A stretch of 64,000 nt of DNA from Brachybacterium squillarum M-6-3 (lineage in GTDB: Bacteria; Actinomycetota; Actinomycetes; Actinomycetales; Dermabacteraceae). The stretch is taken from the NCBI RefSeq assembly GCF_000225825.1, contig NZ_AGBX01000003.1, positions 1-64,000 on the forward strand, written 5' to 3'. This document shows, in pieces, positions 52,065-60,835 of this stretch (its first letter is position 1; each line of letters starts with the position of its first letter). A model generated the notes under the pieces. That model was given only the letters and a program-made list of their open reading frames with translations, was not told the origin of the DNA and ran no database searches. The translations under genes and the position numbers were made by a program.

Positions 52065-53681
52065 TCAGCGGCCGCGACCGGCGGAGAAGGCCGCCAGGCC
52101 GCCCCCGGAGCGGCCCTCGCCGCTCGAGGTGGAGTAGACGCCTGAGCTGCCGGAGCCGCGGTTGCCGCCACGGGCGCCGGAGCGACCCTGGCCGCCGGAA
52201 CGGCCCTGCTCGCCGCCACGGCCGGAGCGCCCCTGGCCGCCGGAGCGCCCCGAACCGCCGCGCCCCTGACCGCCGGAACGGCCCTGCTCGCCGCCGCGGC
52301 CGGAGCGATCCTGGCCGCCGCGGGCCTCGCCGGAGCCCTGGCCGTCCCGGCCCCGGCCGGAGCCGCCCGAGCGTCCGCGACCGCCGCCGGAGCGACCGCC
52401 CCGGCCGCCCTGGCCGTTCTGACCGCGACCGCCCTGACCGCGACCGCCGCCGGAGCGGCCGCCCTGGGCCTGGCCCTCCGCGGAGGGGGCCTCGACGGCG
52501 ACCTCGGAGATCTGCCGCTCACCGGGGGCGAGCTGGGTCAGCACCGGGCTGTCGACGGTGACGTGCTGGTGGCGGGTGGGGCGGATGTTCGCCTTCCGCA
52601 TCAGGTCCAGCACGTCCTTCTTCTGGTCCGGGGTCTGCACGGTGATCACGGTGCCGCTCTCCCCGGCGCGGGCGGTGCGGCCCGAGCGGTGCAGGTACGC
52701 CTTGTGCTCCACGGGCGGGTCGGCGTGGACCACCAGGCCCACCTCGTCCACGTGGATGCCGCGGGCCGCGATGTCGGTGCACACCAGGGTGGAGGCGGTG
52801 CCGTCGCTGAAGGCCTCGAGGTTGCGGGTGCGGGCGTTCTGGGACAGGTTGCCGTGCAGCTCCACGGCGCTCACGCCCTGGTTGCGCAGCTTGCGGGCCA
52901 GGTTCTTCGCGCCGTACTTGGTGCGGGTGAACATGATGGTGCGCCCGGGGGCGGCGGCGAGGTCGCGCAGCACGTCGAAGCGGTCGCCGCTGTCGACCTC
53001 GAGCACGTGGTGCTCCATGGTGCCGACGGGGCTGGTGGCCGGGTCGGCCGAGTGGGTGACGGGCTTGGTCAGGTAGCGGTCCACCACCGTCTGCACGCCG
53101 CCGTCGAGGGTCGCGGAGAACAGCATCCGCTGGCCGCCCTTGGGGGTGGCGTCGAGGATGCGGCGCAGCATCGGCAGGAAACCCATGTCGGCCATGTGGT
53201 CGGCCTCGTCGACCACGGTGATCTCGATGGCGGAGAGGTCGGCGTGCTTCTGGCCCATCAGGTCCAGCAGTCGGCCGGGGCAGGCGATGAGCACGTCGAC
53301 GCCGCCGGCGAGGGCCTGCACCTGCGGGTTCTGGCCGACGCCGCCGAAGACGACGGTGCTGCGCAGGCCGGTGGCGCGCACCAGCGGCTGCAGGGACTCG
53401 TCGATCTGGGTGGCGAGCTCGCGGGTGGGGGCGAGCACCAGGCTGCGGGGCCGGCGGGCCTGGCGGCGGCGCGGGTTCTCCAGCAGGCGCGCCACCAGCG
53501 GCAGCAGGAAGGCGTAGGTCTTCCCGGAGCCGGTGCGGCCGCGGCCCAGCACGTCGGTGCCCGCCAGCGAGTCCGGCAGGGTGGCGGCCTGGATGGGGGT
53601 GGGGGTGGTGATGCCCTGCGGGGCGAGCGCCTCGATGAGGGACGCGGGCACGCCGAGGCGCGCGAAATCGGGGGTGGTCAC
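52065..53681 (-). CDS. DEAD-box RNA helicase with RGG-rich tail
   Basis: An ATP-dependent RNA helicase of 538 residues that remodels RNA structure, often in ribosome assembly or cold adaptation. The order is Q motif (FARLGVP...TPTPIQ), Walker A GRTGSGKT (48-55), DEAD (158-161), SAT (189-191) and HRSGRTAR. From about residue 385 the chain is almost only Gly, Arg, Ser and Gln in GGQGRSGRGG-like units, an RNA-binding tail encoded by imperfect repeats. The GTG start has no strong ribosome site. Confidence 0.93.
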   Translation of the reverse strand: MTTPDFARLGVPASLIEALAPQGITTPTPIQAATLPDSLAGTDVLGRGRTGSGKTYAFLLPLVARLLENPRRRQARRPRSLVLAPTRELATQIDESLQPLVRATGLRSTVVFGGVGQNPQVQALAGGVDVLIACPGRLLDLMGQKHADLSAIEITVVDEADHMADMGFLPMLRRILDATPKGGQRMLFSATLDGGVQTVVDRYLTKPVTHSADPATSPVGTMEHHVLEVDSGDRFDVLRDLAAAPGRTIMFTRTKYGAKNLARKLRNQGVSAVELHGNLSQNARTRNLEAFSDGTASTLVCTDIAARGIHVDEVGLVVHADPPVEHKAYLHRSGRTARAGESGTVITVQTPDQKKDVLDLMRKANIRPTRHQHVTVDSPVLTQLAPGERQISEVAVEAPSAEGQAQGGRSGGGRGQGGRGQNGQGGRGGRSGGGRGRSGGSGRGRDGQGSGEARGGQDRSGRGGEQGRSGGQGRGGSGRSGGQGRSGRGGEQGRSGGQGRSGARGGNRGSGSSGVYSTSSGEGRSGGGLAAFSAGRGR

Positions 53682-53871
53682 GGGGGATCCGTTCGTCGTG
53701 CGGGTCCCGCCCGGAGCGCTCGGGGCCGATCCGTGGGAGCGGGATCGACCGGCGCGGACCCCAACGGGTGGGGCCTGTGCCGCGGCGGGGTGACGGCACG
53801 CGGGGTCGACGTTACCGCCGCGTGATCAGCGCGTCCGCGATCCGGGGCACGGATGTGACAAAGCCCTGGCC

Positions 53872-53907
53872 CGGGCCCCCGGTCCGCCCGGGCGGACCGG
53901 GGGCCCG
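53872..53907. terminator. 36-bp perfect palindrome in a divergent gap
   Basis: CGGGCCCCCGGTCCGCCC is followed directly by its exact complement. It would be a very stable hairpin, but it sits between genes transcribed away from each other, so terminator is only the nearest label. The rest of the gap 53682-54160 shows only a possible TTGAAA before the GH2 gene. Confidence 0.45.
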
Positions 53908-54160
53908 TCGGCGCACCGGTCCGACCGTCGTCCGGGATGCCCGAACGCACGGGCCGGAACCGCCCGACGTGCTCGCCCGAACCCCCGGCCCCGCATCGCC
54001 GGCATCTGCTTTGCTCACGTTGAAAATCGGCGCGGGGTGGGGTTGACTGGATCCGGCAGGGTGGCCCGTCGCACGCGGCGGCACCCCGGCCGGCGGCCCC
54101 CGCGGCGGCCGAGCCCGATCACCGCCGATCCGCGTCACTGCCGACCCCAGGAGCCCGCCC

Positions 54161-56143
54161 GTGAGCACACCGACCCCCGCCGACCCCGCCCCCGTCGCAC
54201 CCTCCGGCGGTGAGGGGATGCCCGCGGAGCTGGCCGCGCTGATCGCCCGCGCCGACCACCTGGCCGGACTGCTCGACCCCGCGGTGCCGGACCCCTCCCT
54301 GCCGCGCCCCGAGCATCCGCGCCCCCAGTTCCACCGCCCCACCTGGATGAACCTCAACGGCACCTGGCAGTTCGAGATCGACCGCGGCGACACCGGGCGC
54401 GAGCGCGGCCTGCTGGAGCGCGAGCTGACGGACACCATCACCGTGCCCTTCGCCCCCGAGTCCGCCGCCTCCGGTGTGGGGGAGCAGGACTTCCTCGAGG
54501 CCGTCTGGTACCGCCGCACCCTCACCGTGCCCGCCGCCTGGGAGGGCCTGCGGCCGATCCTGCACCTCGGCGCCGTCGATCACGACGCCACCGTCTGGGT
54601 CAACGGCATGGAGGTCGCCCGCCACCGCGGCGGATTCACCCCGATCCGCGCCGACCTCTCCGCGGTCCCCGGCGTCGGCCCCGGTGCGGAGGTGACCGTG
54701 GTGGTGCGGGCCCGCGACCCCCGCGAGGGCGCCCAGGCCCGCGGCAAGCAGGCCGTCTGGTTCCGCCCCACCCACTGCCTCTACCCCCGCACCACCGGCA
54801 TCTGGCAGACCGTCTGGCTGGAGGGCGTGCCCGAGGCCGAGATCCGTTCGCTGCACGTGGTCCCCTCCCTCGCGGCCGGCTCCTTCGCGATCGACGTGCC
54901 GCTGGCCCGCAGCGTCCCCGGCGCGACGCTCGAGGTGGTGGCCGGGGTGCCCGGCGGCGCCGAGGTGGCGCGGGCGTCCGTGCGCGCCGACCTCGACCTC
55001 GCCCCGCATCTGGAGCTCGTGATCCCCGCCGAGCACCTCCGCACCTGGGACGTCGGCGCCCCCGAGCTGTACACCCTCGCGGTGCGGCTGCGCGATGCGG
55101 AGGGCGCCGTGCTCGACGCCGTCGACTCCTACGCCGGCCTGCGCTCCACTTCCCTGGACGGCCACGAGTTCCGCCTCAACGGGCGCAGGGTCTTCCAGCG
55201 CCTGGTGCTGGACCAGGGCTACTGGGAGGACTCCCTGATGACCGCCCCGACGGACGCCGCGATGACCGAGGACATCCGGCTGGCGCTCGCGGCCGGCTTC
55301 ACCGGGGCGCGGCTGCACCAGAAGGTCTTCGAGGAGCGGATGCTGTTCTGGGCCGACCTGCACGGCTACCTCACCTGGGGCGAGTTCGGGGACTGGGGCG
55401 TCTCCGGCCGCGGCCCGCTGGGGGAGAACCAGCAGCCCACCGCTTCCTTCGTCGCCCAATGGCTGGAGGCCCTGGCGCGGGACCGCAACCACCCCTCGAT
55501 CATCGGCTGGTGCCCGCTGAACGAGACCCATCAGGTGCTGCACGACCGCCTCACCGTGCTCGACGACGTCACCCGGGCGATGTACGACGCGACCAAGCTC
55601 GCCGATCCCAGTCGCCCCGTGCTGGACGCCTCCGGCTACTCCCACCGGGTGCGCGGCGCCGACGTCTACGACTCCCACTCCTACGAGCAGGACCCGGAGA
55701 CCTTCCGCGCCGAGCAGGCGGGCCTGGCCGAGGGCGAGCCCTTCGTGAACCGCCGCGCGCTGGAGCCGGAGGAGATGCCCTTCGCCGACGGTGCCTTCTC
55801 CCTGCCCTACGCCGGCCAGCCCTTCTTCGTCTCCGAGTACGGCGGCATCTGGTGGAACGAGGCCGAGGCCCGCGCCGCGGCGGACGCCGAGGCCGGCAGC
55901 GACCTCGCCGCCTCCTGGGGCTACGGCCAGCGGGTGGCGGGCGAGGAGGAGCTGTACGAGCGCTTCGAGGGCCTCACCCGGGTGCTGCTGGAGGATCCGC
56001 GCATGTTCGGCTACTGCTACACCCAGCTCACCGACGTGTTCCAGGAGAAGAACGGCGTGGTGGACTTCGCCCGCGGTCGCAAGCTCGATCTGTCCCGGCT
56101 GCGCGCCGTCCAGCAGTGCCCCGCCGCCTACGAGCAGGACTGA
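54161..56143 (+). CDS. glycoside hydrolase family 2 enzyme
   Basis: A cytosolic beta-glycosidase (beta-galactosidase/glucuronidase-like) of 660 residues. The sugar-binding domain (RPTWMNLNGTWQFEIDRGD) and immunoglobulin-like domain lead to the TIM barrel. The acid/base is Glu455 in WCPLNETHQ (usual NE pair) and the nucleophile Glu559 in FVSEYGGIWW. There is no signal peptide. It starts at GTG with AGGAG upstream. The short form lacks the C-terminal domains of LacZ. The substrate is not determined. Confidence 0.9.
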   Translation: MSTPTPADPAPVAPSGGEGMPAELAALIARADHLAGLLDPAVPDPSLPRPEHPRPQFHRPTWMNLNGTWQFEIDRGDTGRERGLLERELTDTITVPFAPESAASGVGEQDFLEAVWYRRTLTVPAAWEGLRPILHLGAVDHDATVWVNGMEVARHRGGFTPIRADLSAVPGVGPGAEVTVVVRARDPREGAQARGKQAVWFRPTHCLYPRTTGIWQTVWLEGVPEAEIRSLHVVPSLAAGSFAIDVPLARSVPGATLEVVAGVPGGAEVARASVRADLDLAPHLELVIPAEHLRTWDVGAPELYTLAVRLRDAEGAVLDAVDSYAGLRSTSLDGHEFRLNGRRVFQRLVLDQGYWEDSLMTAPTDAAMTEDIRLALAAGFTGARLHQKVFEERMLFWADLHGYLTWGEFGDWGVSGRGPLGENQQPTASFVAQWLEALARDRNHPSIIGWCPLNETHQVLHDRLTVLDDVTRAMYDATKLADPSRPVLDASGYSHRVRGADVYDSHSYEQDPETFRAEQAGLAEGEPFVNRRALEPEEMPFADGAFSLPYAGQPFFVSEYGGIWWNEAEARAAADAEAGSDLAASWGYGQRVAGEEELYERFEGLTRVLLEDPRMFGYCYTQLTDVFQEKNGVVDFARGRKLDLSRLRAVQQCPAAYEQD

Positions 56144-56187
56144 CCGCGGCCCGCGAAAAGCCCGTGCCGGCGGTGGGGCCGCCTGCA

Positions 56188-56193
56188 TAGGGT
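56188..56193 (+). promoter_or_regulatory. -10 element TAGGGT of a leaderless promoter
   Basis: TAGGGT ends six bases before the ATG of the GNAT gene. Confidence 0.5.
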
Positions 56194-56199
56194 GCCGCC

Positions 56200-57234
56200 A
56201 TGAGCCGTGATGCCACCCTCCCGCCGCTGGTCCCGCTCCGCCGAGAGGATCTGCCCGCCCTGGTCGCGCTGATGCAGGCGATCGAGGAGCACGAGGCCTT
56301 CGAGTACCCGGTGCAGGAGGCCGACGTCCGCGAGCTGCTCTCCCTGGCCGGCCTCGACCTCGCTCACGACACCCTCGCCGCCTGGGAGGGCGACCGCCTG
56401 CTGGCCTTCGGGGTGGTGGAGGTGCGCTCCGCCCGCGACGACCGGGGGCGCGCCCGCTGCACCCTGATCGGCGGCGTCCACCCGCAGGCCCGGCGGCGCG
56501 GCCTCGGCACCGCCCTGCTGGAGGCGGGGGAGCGGATCGCCGCCCGCACCGCGGCCGAGCGGCTCCCCGACACCCCCGCGATCATGCGGATCGACGGCGG
56601 CTTCGACCCCTGCGACGCGAGCGACCCCGAGACCGGCACCGCCCCGCCCGCCCCCGGCGGCACCGACATCCGCCCGCTGCTGGACGCGCGCGGCTACCGC
56701 CGGGTCCGCAGCTTCCTGGAGATGGTGCGCCCCCTGCCCTGCGGGACGCTCGAGCACGCAGTCCCGGAGGGCGTCACCCTGCGCTCCCCGGACCCCGAGC
56801 ACGAGGAGCCGGTGCGCCGGGCCCACAACGCCGCCTTCGCCGACCACTGGGGCTCCGCGCCCACCGATGCCGCTCGCTGGCACGACCTGTGGACCTCCCA
56901 CGCGGCCCGGCCCGACCTGGCCGCCATCGCCCTCGACGACGCCGGGGAGGTGCTCGCGTACACGTACACCACCGCGGACGCCCCGGGCGAGCTGCACGTG
57001 CAGCTCGTCGGCACCCGGCCCGAGGGACGCGGCCGCGGCCTCGCCCGGGCGGTGCTCGCCCGCTCCCTGACCGGAGCGGCGGCCGACGGCTTCACCCGCG
57101 CGAAGCTCGAGGTGGACGCGGAATCCCTCACCGGCGCCACCCGGCTCTACGACGGGCTCGGCTTCACCCGGTACCGCGTCTCCGCCCTCTACGAGAAGCC
57201 GCTGCGCTGGCCCGGGGCGGCTCGCGACCCCTGA
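56200..57234 (+). CDS. tandem GNAT acetyltransferase
   Basis: A 344-residue protein with two GNAT folds, like mycothiol synthase and related enzymes. The first acetyl-CoA loop is GVHPQARRRGLGTALL (about 88-103), the second GTRPEGRGRGLARAVL (about 270-285). LYDGLGFTRYRVSALYEKPL is a typical GNAT end. It is a cytosolic N- or O-acetyltransferase whose substrate cannot be assigned; MshD is a possible relative, but not claimed. The start is leaderless (TAGGGT at 56188). Confidence 0.88.
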   Translation: MSRDATLPPLVPLRREDLPALVALMQAIEEHEAFEYPVQEADVRELLSLAGLDLAHDTLAAWEGDRLLAFGVVEVRSARDDRGRARCTLIGGVHPQARRRGLGTALLEAGERIAARTAAERLPDTPAIMRIDGGFDPCDASDPETGTAPPAPGGTDIRPLLDARGYRRVRSFLEMVRPLPCGTLEHAVPEGVTLRSPDPEHEEPVRRAHNAAFADHWGSAPTDAARWHDLWTSHAARPDLAAIALDDAGEVLAYTYTTADAPGELHVQLVGTRPEGRGRGLARAVLARSLTGAAADGFTRAKLEVDAESLTGATRLYDGLGFTRYRVSALYEKPLRWPGAARDP

Positions 57235-57319
57235 CGCACACCCCGCCAGCTGTCCATGGTGAATATGAACAGTAAGAGCGGCACGGGGAGTCGCCCGCCG
57301 TCACGCCGGGCGGGACGGC

Positions 57320-57955
57320 TCAGCCCCCGGTGACCCAGCCGCCGACCAGGCTCACCGCGGCCGCCAGCAGCACGGTGCCGAACAGGAAGGAGATCAGGGC
57401 GTGCCGCAGCACGATGCGGCGGATGCGGCGCTCGCCGACGGTGCAGTCGGTGACCCCGTAGGTCATGCCGATGGCGGCGCTGAAGTACAGGAAGTCCGTG
57501 TAGTCGGGGGTCTCCGACATCGAGAAGTCGATGCCGTGCTCGGAGCGGAAGTGCTCGTGGGCGTAGTGCTGGGCGTAGGTCTGCACCACGCAGGCTCAGG
57601 CGGCGAAGACCCCCAGCACCGTGATGCCGGCGCCGAGGGAGTCCACGGCGTGGCCGCCGGCGCCGAGGTGCAGGGCCACCATCACCACCACGGCCAGGGC
57701 GCAGGCCACCCCCACCAGGATCTCGTCGGTGACGGGGCGGAAGTCCTCCCGGCCGGAGGAGGCGCGGGTGCCGTCCCCGTCCAGCGGCAGCAGCACCGCC
57801 AGGGAGAGCCCCAGGTAGGCCAGCTCGGCCGCGGTGATCCCGACCATGATCGCGATCCCGGGCTCGGTGGTGATCGCGAGCACCACCCCGACGACCAGCC
57901 CGAGGAGCGTCCCGGCGACGAGACGACGGCGGGGTCCGTGCCAGATACGGGCCAT
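57320..57955 (-). pseudogene. DUF1345 membrane protein gene broken by one stop codon
   Basis: Two pieces in the same frame together make a normal DUF1345 protein of about 210 residues. The first (57596-57955) has four helices and stops after ITVLGVFAA. The TGA at 57596-57598 is followed in frame by ACVVQTYAQHYAHEHF and the rest of the family, including PDYTDFLYFSAAIGMTYGVTD and RRIVLRHALISFLFGTV. TGG (Trp) to TGA is the simplest change. GAGGAGAAGG precedes the ATG at 57955. The second part could restart at the GTG at 57589. Confidence 0.75.
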
Positions 57956-58035
57956 GCGGGGTCCTTCTCCTCGGCGGACGGTGCTCCCCGAGGGTACGTC
58001 CTGGTCCGTCGGCCCCGTGTGGAACGATTCCTCCC

Positions 58036-59016
58036 ATGACGATCACCGCTGCGGCCGACGGCTCCGCCCTCGGCAATCCCGGGCCCGCCGGCTGGGCCTG
58101 GTACATCGACGAGGACAACTGGCGCGCCGGGGGCTGGCCCCACGGCACCAACAACATGGGCGAGCTGAAGGCCGTGCTCGACCTGCTGGAGGCCACCGCC
58201 GTCGACGCCGATCAGCACCTGCACGTGCTGTGCGACTCGCAGTACGTCATCAACTCGGTGACCACGTGGATGCCGGGCTGGAAGCGCAAGGGCTGGCGCA
58301 AGAAGGACGGCAAGCCGGTGCTGAACGTCGAGCTGCTGCAGGCCATCGACCGGGCCATGGCCGGGCGCAGCGTCGAGTTCGAATGGGTCAAGGGCCACGC
58401 CGGGCACGCGATGAACGAGGCCGCGGACCGCCGTGCGAACGCCGCCGCCACCGCCTTCTCGAAGAAGCAGGACCCGCAGGTGGGGCCCGGATACCGCGGC
58501 GGGGACGCGCCCTCCGCCGCCTCCGGCCCGTCGAGCGGCGGGACGACGCCGGAGCCCGAGCCGACGGCCGAGTCGGACCTGTTCTCCCTGTTCACCGAGC
58601 CCGACCCCGGGGACGTGCCCGGCCCGCCCGAGCACTGCGGGGCGCCCGAGGGGGTGTTCCCCGGCGCGGAGCTCGGCACCGAGCTGGAGCAGGTCATCGC
58701 CCACGAGGGCGCGCTGCTCTCGGACCGGCTGCGGGAGGACCCGCCCAGCGCCGCCGCCCTGCTGCACCCGCAGCACACCGCGATCAGCGTCGACGGCCGC
58801 GAGCAGGACCGCGAGGAGGTGCTCGCCGAGCTGGCGCCGCTGCCCGGCCTGGACGCCGCCGAGTTCCGTGCCGAGGAGCTGTCGCCCGGTGTGGTGCTGC
58901 TGCGCTACGAGACCCGCGACCGGCAGGGCCTCGTCCGCCGCAGCTCCCTGTGGCAGCGCGACGGGCAGCGCTGGCTGCTGCGCCACCACCAGGCCACCCC
59001 CGCCGAGCGTCGATGA
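58036..59016 (+). CDS. ribonuclease HI fused to an NTF2-like (DUF4440) domain
   Basis: A 326-residue fusion. Residues 1-145 are RNase HI, which cuts RNA in RNA-DNA hybrids, with all four acids: Asp8 (AAADGSALGNPG), Glu43 (NNMGELKA), Asp67 (LCDSQYVI) and Asp131 (NEAADRRAN). After a Pro/Ser/Glu linker, residues about 215-325 read as an NTF2-like DUF4440 domain (LEQVIAHEGALLSD...SSLWQRDGQRWLLRHHQA). The stop overlaps the DUF418 start by four bases. The fused domain's role is unknown. Confidence 0.88.
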   Translation: MTITAAADGSALGNPGPAGWAWYIDEDNWRAGGWPHGTNNMGELKAVLDLLEATAVDADQHLHVLCDSQYVINSVTTWMPGWKRKGWRKKDGKPVLNVELLQAIDRAMAGRSVEFEWVKGHAGHAMNEAADRRANAAATAFSKKQDPQVGPGYRGGDAPSAASGPSSGGTTPEPEPTAESDLFSLFTEPDPGDVPGPPEHCGAPEGVFPGAELGTELEQVIAHEGALLSDRLREDPPSAAALLHPQHTAISVDGREQDREEVLAELAPLPGLDAAEFRAEELSPGVVLLRYETRDRQGLVRRSSLWQRDGQRWLLRHHQATPAERR

Positions 59017-60287
59017 GCCCGGCAGGCGGGGCGGGGACGCGGGGACGGACGCTGCCGTCCACCGCGCCCCGCCCTGCCCCCGGCACCACGCCCGCCGGGC
59101 CGGTGCCGCTGGCCGAGCGTGCCGGTGGGCCCGACCTGGCCCGCGGCCTGGCCCTGCTGGGGATCGCCCTGGCGAACCTGGTGGGCTGGCTGCACGGCCA
59201 CCCCTGGACGGTGCTGGCCAAGCAGGCCGATGCCGCGCCGTGGGACCGCGCCGCCGACGTGGTGATCGCGCTGCTGGCCGACAACCGCGGCTTCCCGCTG
59301 TTCGCCCTGCTGTTCGGCTACGGCATCGGGGTGATGCACCGCCGCTCCCGCGAGGCGGGGGAGACGCCCGGGCACTTCCGGATCCGGATGCTGCGGCGGA
59401 TGACGGTGCTCGGCGCGATCGGCGTGCTCCACGGGATCCTGCTCTTCGACGGGGACATCCTGGTGGGCTACGCGGTGATCGGGACCCTGTGCGCGGTGCT
59501 GGCCACCCGCGGCCGGATCGCCCTGCCGCTGGCCGCGATGGTCACGGTCCCGATGCTGGCCGTCTGGGGCTGGGCCGACGGGGTCGCGGGTCTCGGCGGC
59601 GGGACGGGCCACGAGGCCGCGGCCGCCGCGACCTACGGCGAATCGCTGCTGATCCGGCTCGACGCCACCGGCCGCGGCCTCGCCCTGGTCAACGACCTGG
59701 GTCTGCTCGCCCCGATGGCGCTCGGCGCCCTGGCCGCGGGGGTGCGGCTGCTGGAGGCGGTCGAGGTGCACCGGGACCTGCTGACGCCGCTGGCCCGCTG
59801 GGGTCTCGGGATCGGGCTGGTGGGGGCGCTGCCGCTCACGGCCGTGATGGTGCTCGATCCCTTCCACGAGGCCATCGGCTCGGTCGTGCTGCTCGGCTCC
59901 CTCGGGGTGCTGCACCAGCTCAGCGGCCTGATCGGGGCGCTCGGCCTCGCCGCCGCGGCCGCGCTGCTCGCCGAGCGTGCCCGCACCGCCGCCCCGGGCG
60001 GGCTGCGCCGCGCGGCCAGTGCCCTGGAGGCGCTCGGCATGGTCTCGCTCAGCGCCTACCTCGCCCAATCCGTGCTGGCCCTGGCCCTGTTACCGCCCTA
60101 CACCCTGGATCTCGGGGCGAGCCTCGGCACCGCGGGCGCCGCGGCCCTGGTCACGGCCGGCTGGCTGCTGATGCTGCCGCCCGCCGCCGCGCTGCGGTCC
60201 CGCGGTCGACGGGGACCCGCCGAATGGGCGCTGCGACGACTCTCCGGCCCCGTGCCCCGCGCCGCCCGGGAAGGCGCCCCCGCATGA
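59013..60287 (+). CDS. DUF418 family membrane protein
   Basis: A 424-residue protein with about ten helices. LARGLALLGIALANLVGW near residue 43 is the family's opening, and DNRGFPLFALLFGYGIGVM and LGRLLSLSAYLAQS-like GMVSLSAYLAQSVLALALL are its conserved parts. DUF418 proteins resemble membrane acyltransferases. Its ATGA overlaps the RNase H fusion gene upstream and another ATGA overlaps DUF4031 downstream, so the three are translationally coupled. Confidence 0.9.
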   Translation: MSPAGGAGTRGRTLPSTAPRPAPGTTPAGPVPLAERAGGPDLARGLALLGIALANLVGWLHGHPWTVLAKQADAAPWDRAADVVIALLADNRGFPLFALLFGYGIGVMHRRSREAGETPGHFRIRMLRRMTVLGAIGVLHGILLFDGDILVGYAVIGTLCAVLATRGRIALPLAAMVTVPMLAVWGWADGVAGLGGGTGHEAAAAATYGESLLIRLDATGRGLALVNDLGLLAPMALGALAAGVRLLEAVEVHRDLLTPLARWGLGIGLVGALPLTAVMVLDPFHEAIGSVVLLGSLGVLHQLSGLIGALGLAAAAALLAERARTAAPGGLRRAASALEALGMVSLSAYLAQSVLALALLPPYTLDLGASLGTAGAAALVTAGWLLMLPPAAALRSRGRRGPAEWALRRLSGPVPRAAREGAPA

Positions 60288-60835
60288 CCGTCTATGCCGA
60301 CACCCCGCGCTGGCCGCGCCACGGCCTGCTGTGGGGCCATCTGGTCTCCGACGCCTCCCTCGAGGAGCTGCACGCCACGGCCGCCCGCGCCGGGCTGCCG
60401 GGACGCGCCTTCGACCTGGACCACTACGACTGGCCCGAGGGCCGCGAGGCCGACCTCGCCACCGCCGGGGTGGTCACGGTCGGCGACGGGGAGCTCACCC
60501 GGCGGCTGATCGCCTCCGGCCTGCGGGTGCCGCTGCGGGACCGACCCGCCGCGCGGGCCCGCCGCAGCGCCGCGCACGCCGCGGAGCTCGGCCTCCGGCC
60601 GGTGCCGACCGACCTGGTCCTCGGACCCATCGGGCACGCGGACCCGCTGCCCGCCGAGGCCCCGCCGGGATCGTTCCGGCTGGGCTGCGAGGAGGTCGGC
60701 GCCGCGGCGCGCATCGAGGCGCCCGACCGGGCCGGGCGCGAGGCGGGCCTCGCCCTGCGGGAGCACCTGGACGCCCTGGCGCGCGCCGCCGGGCGGCCCG
60801 GCTTCACGGGGCAGGTGCTTCAGCTGGCGGGCTGA
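60284..60835 (+). CDS. DUF4031 protein
   Basis: A 183-residue soluble protein. The family core is at the N-terminus: MTVYADTPRWPRHGLLWGHL, then FDLDHYDWPEGREADL. The rest is variable. It is the last gene of the RNase H-DUF418-DUF4031 operon (four-base overlap). Its end overlaps the end of the convergent histidine kinase gene by 16 bases. The family has no known function. Confidence 0.88.
   Translation: MTVYADTPRWPRHGLLWGHLVSDASLEELHATAARAGLPGRAFDLDHYDWPEGREADLATAGVVTVGDGELTRRLIASGLRVPLRDRPAARARRSAAHAAELGLRPVPTDLVLGPIGHADPLPAEAPPGSFRLGCEEVGAAARIEAPDRAGREAGLALREHLDALARAAGRPGFTGQVLQLAG

Noticed and set aside
57596-57598. TGA as selenocysteine in DUF1345
   Set aside because: The family has no known selenoprotein members and no obvious stem-loop follows the codon; a nonsense mutation is simpler.
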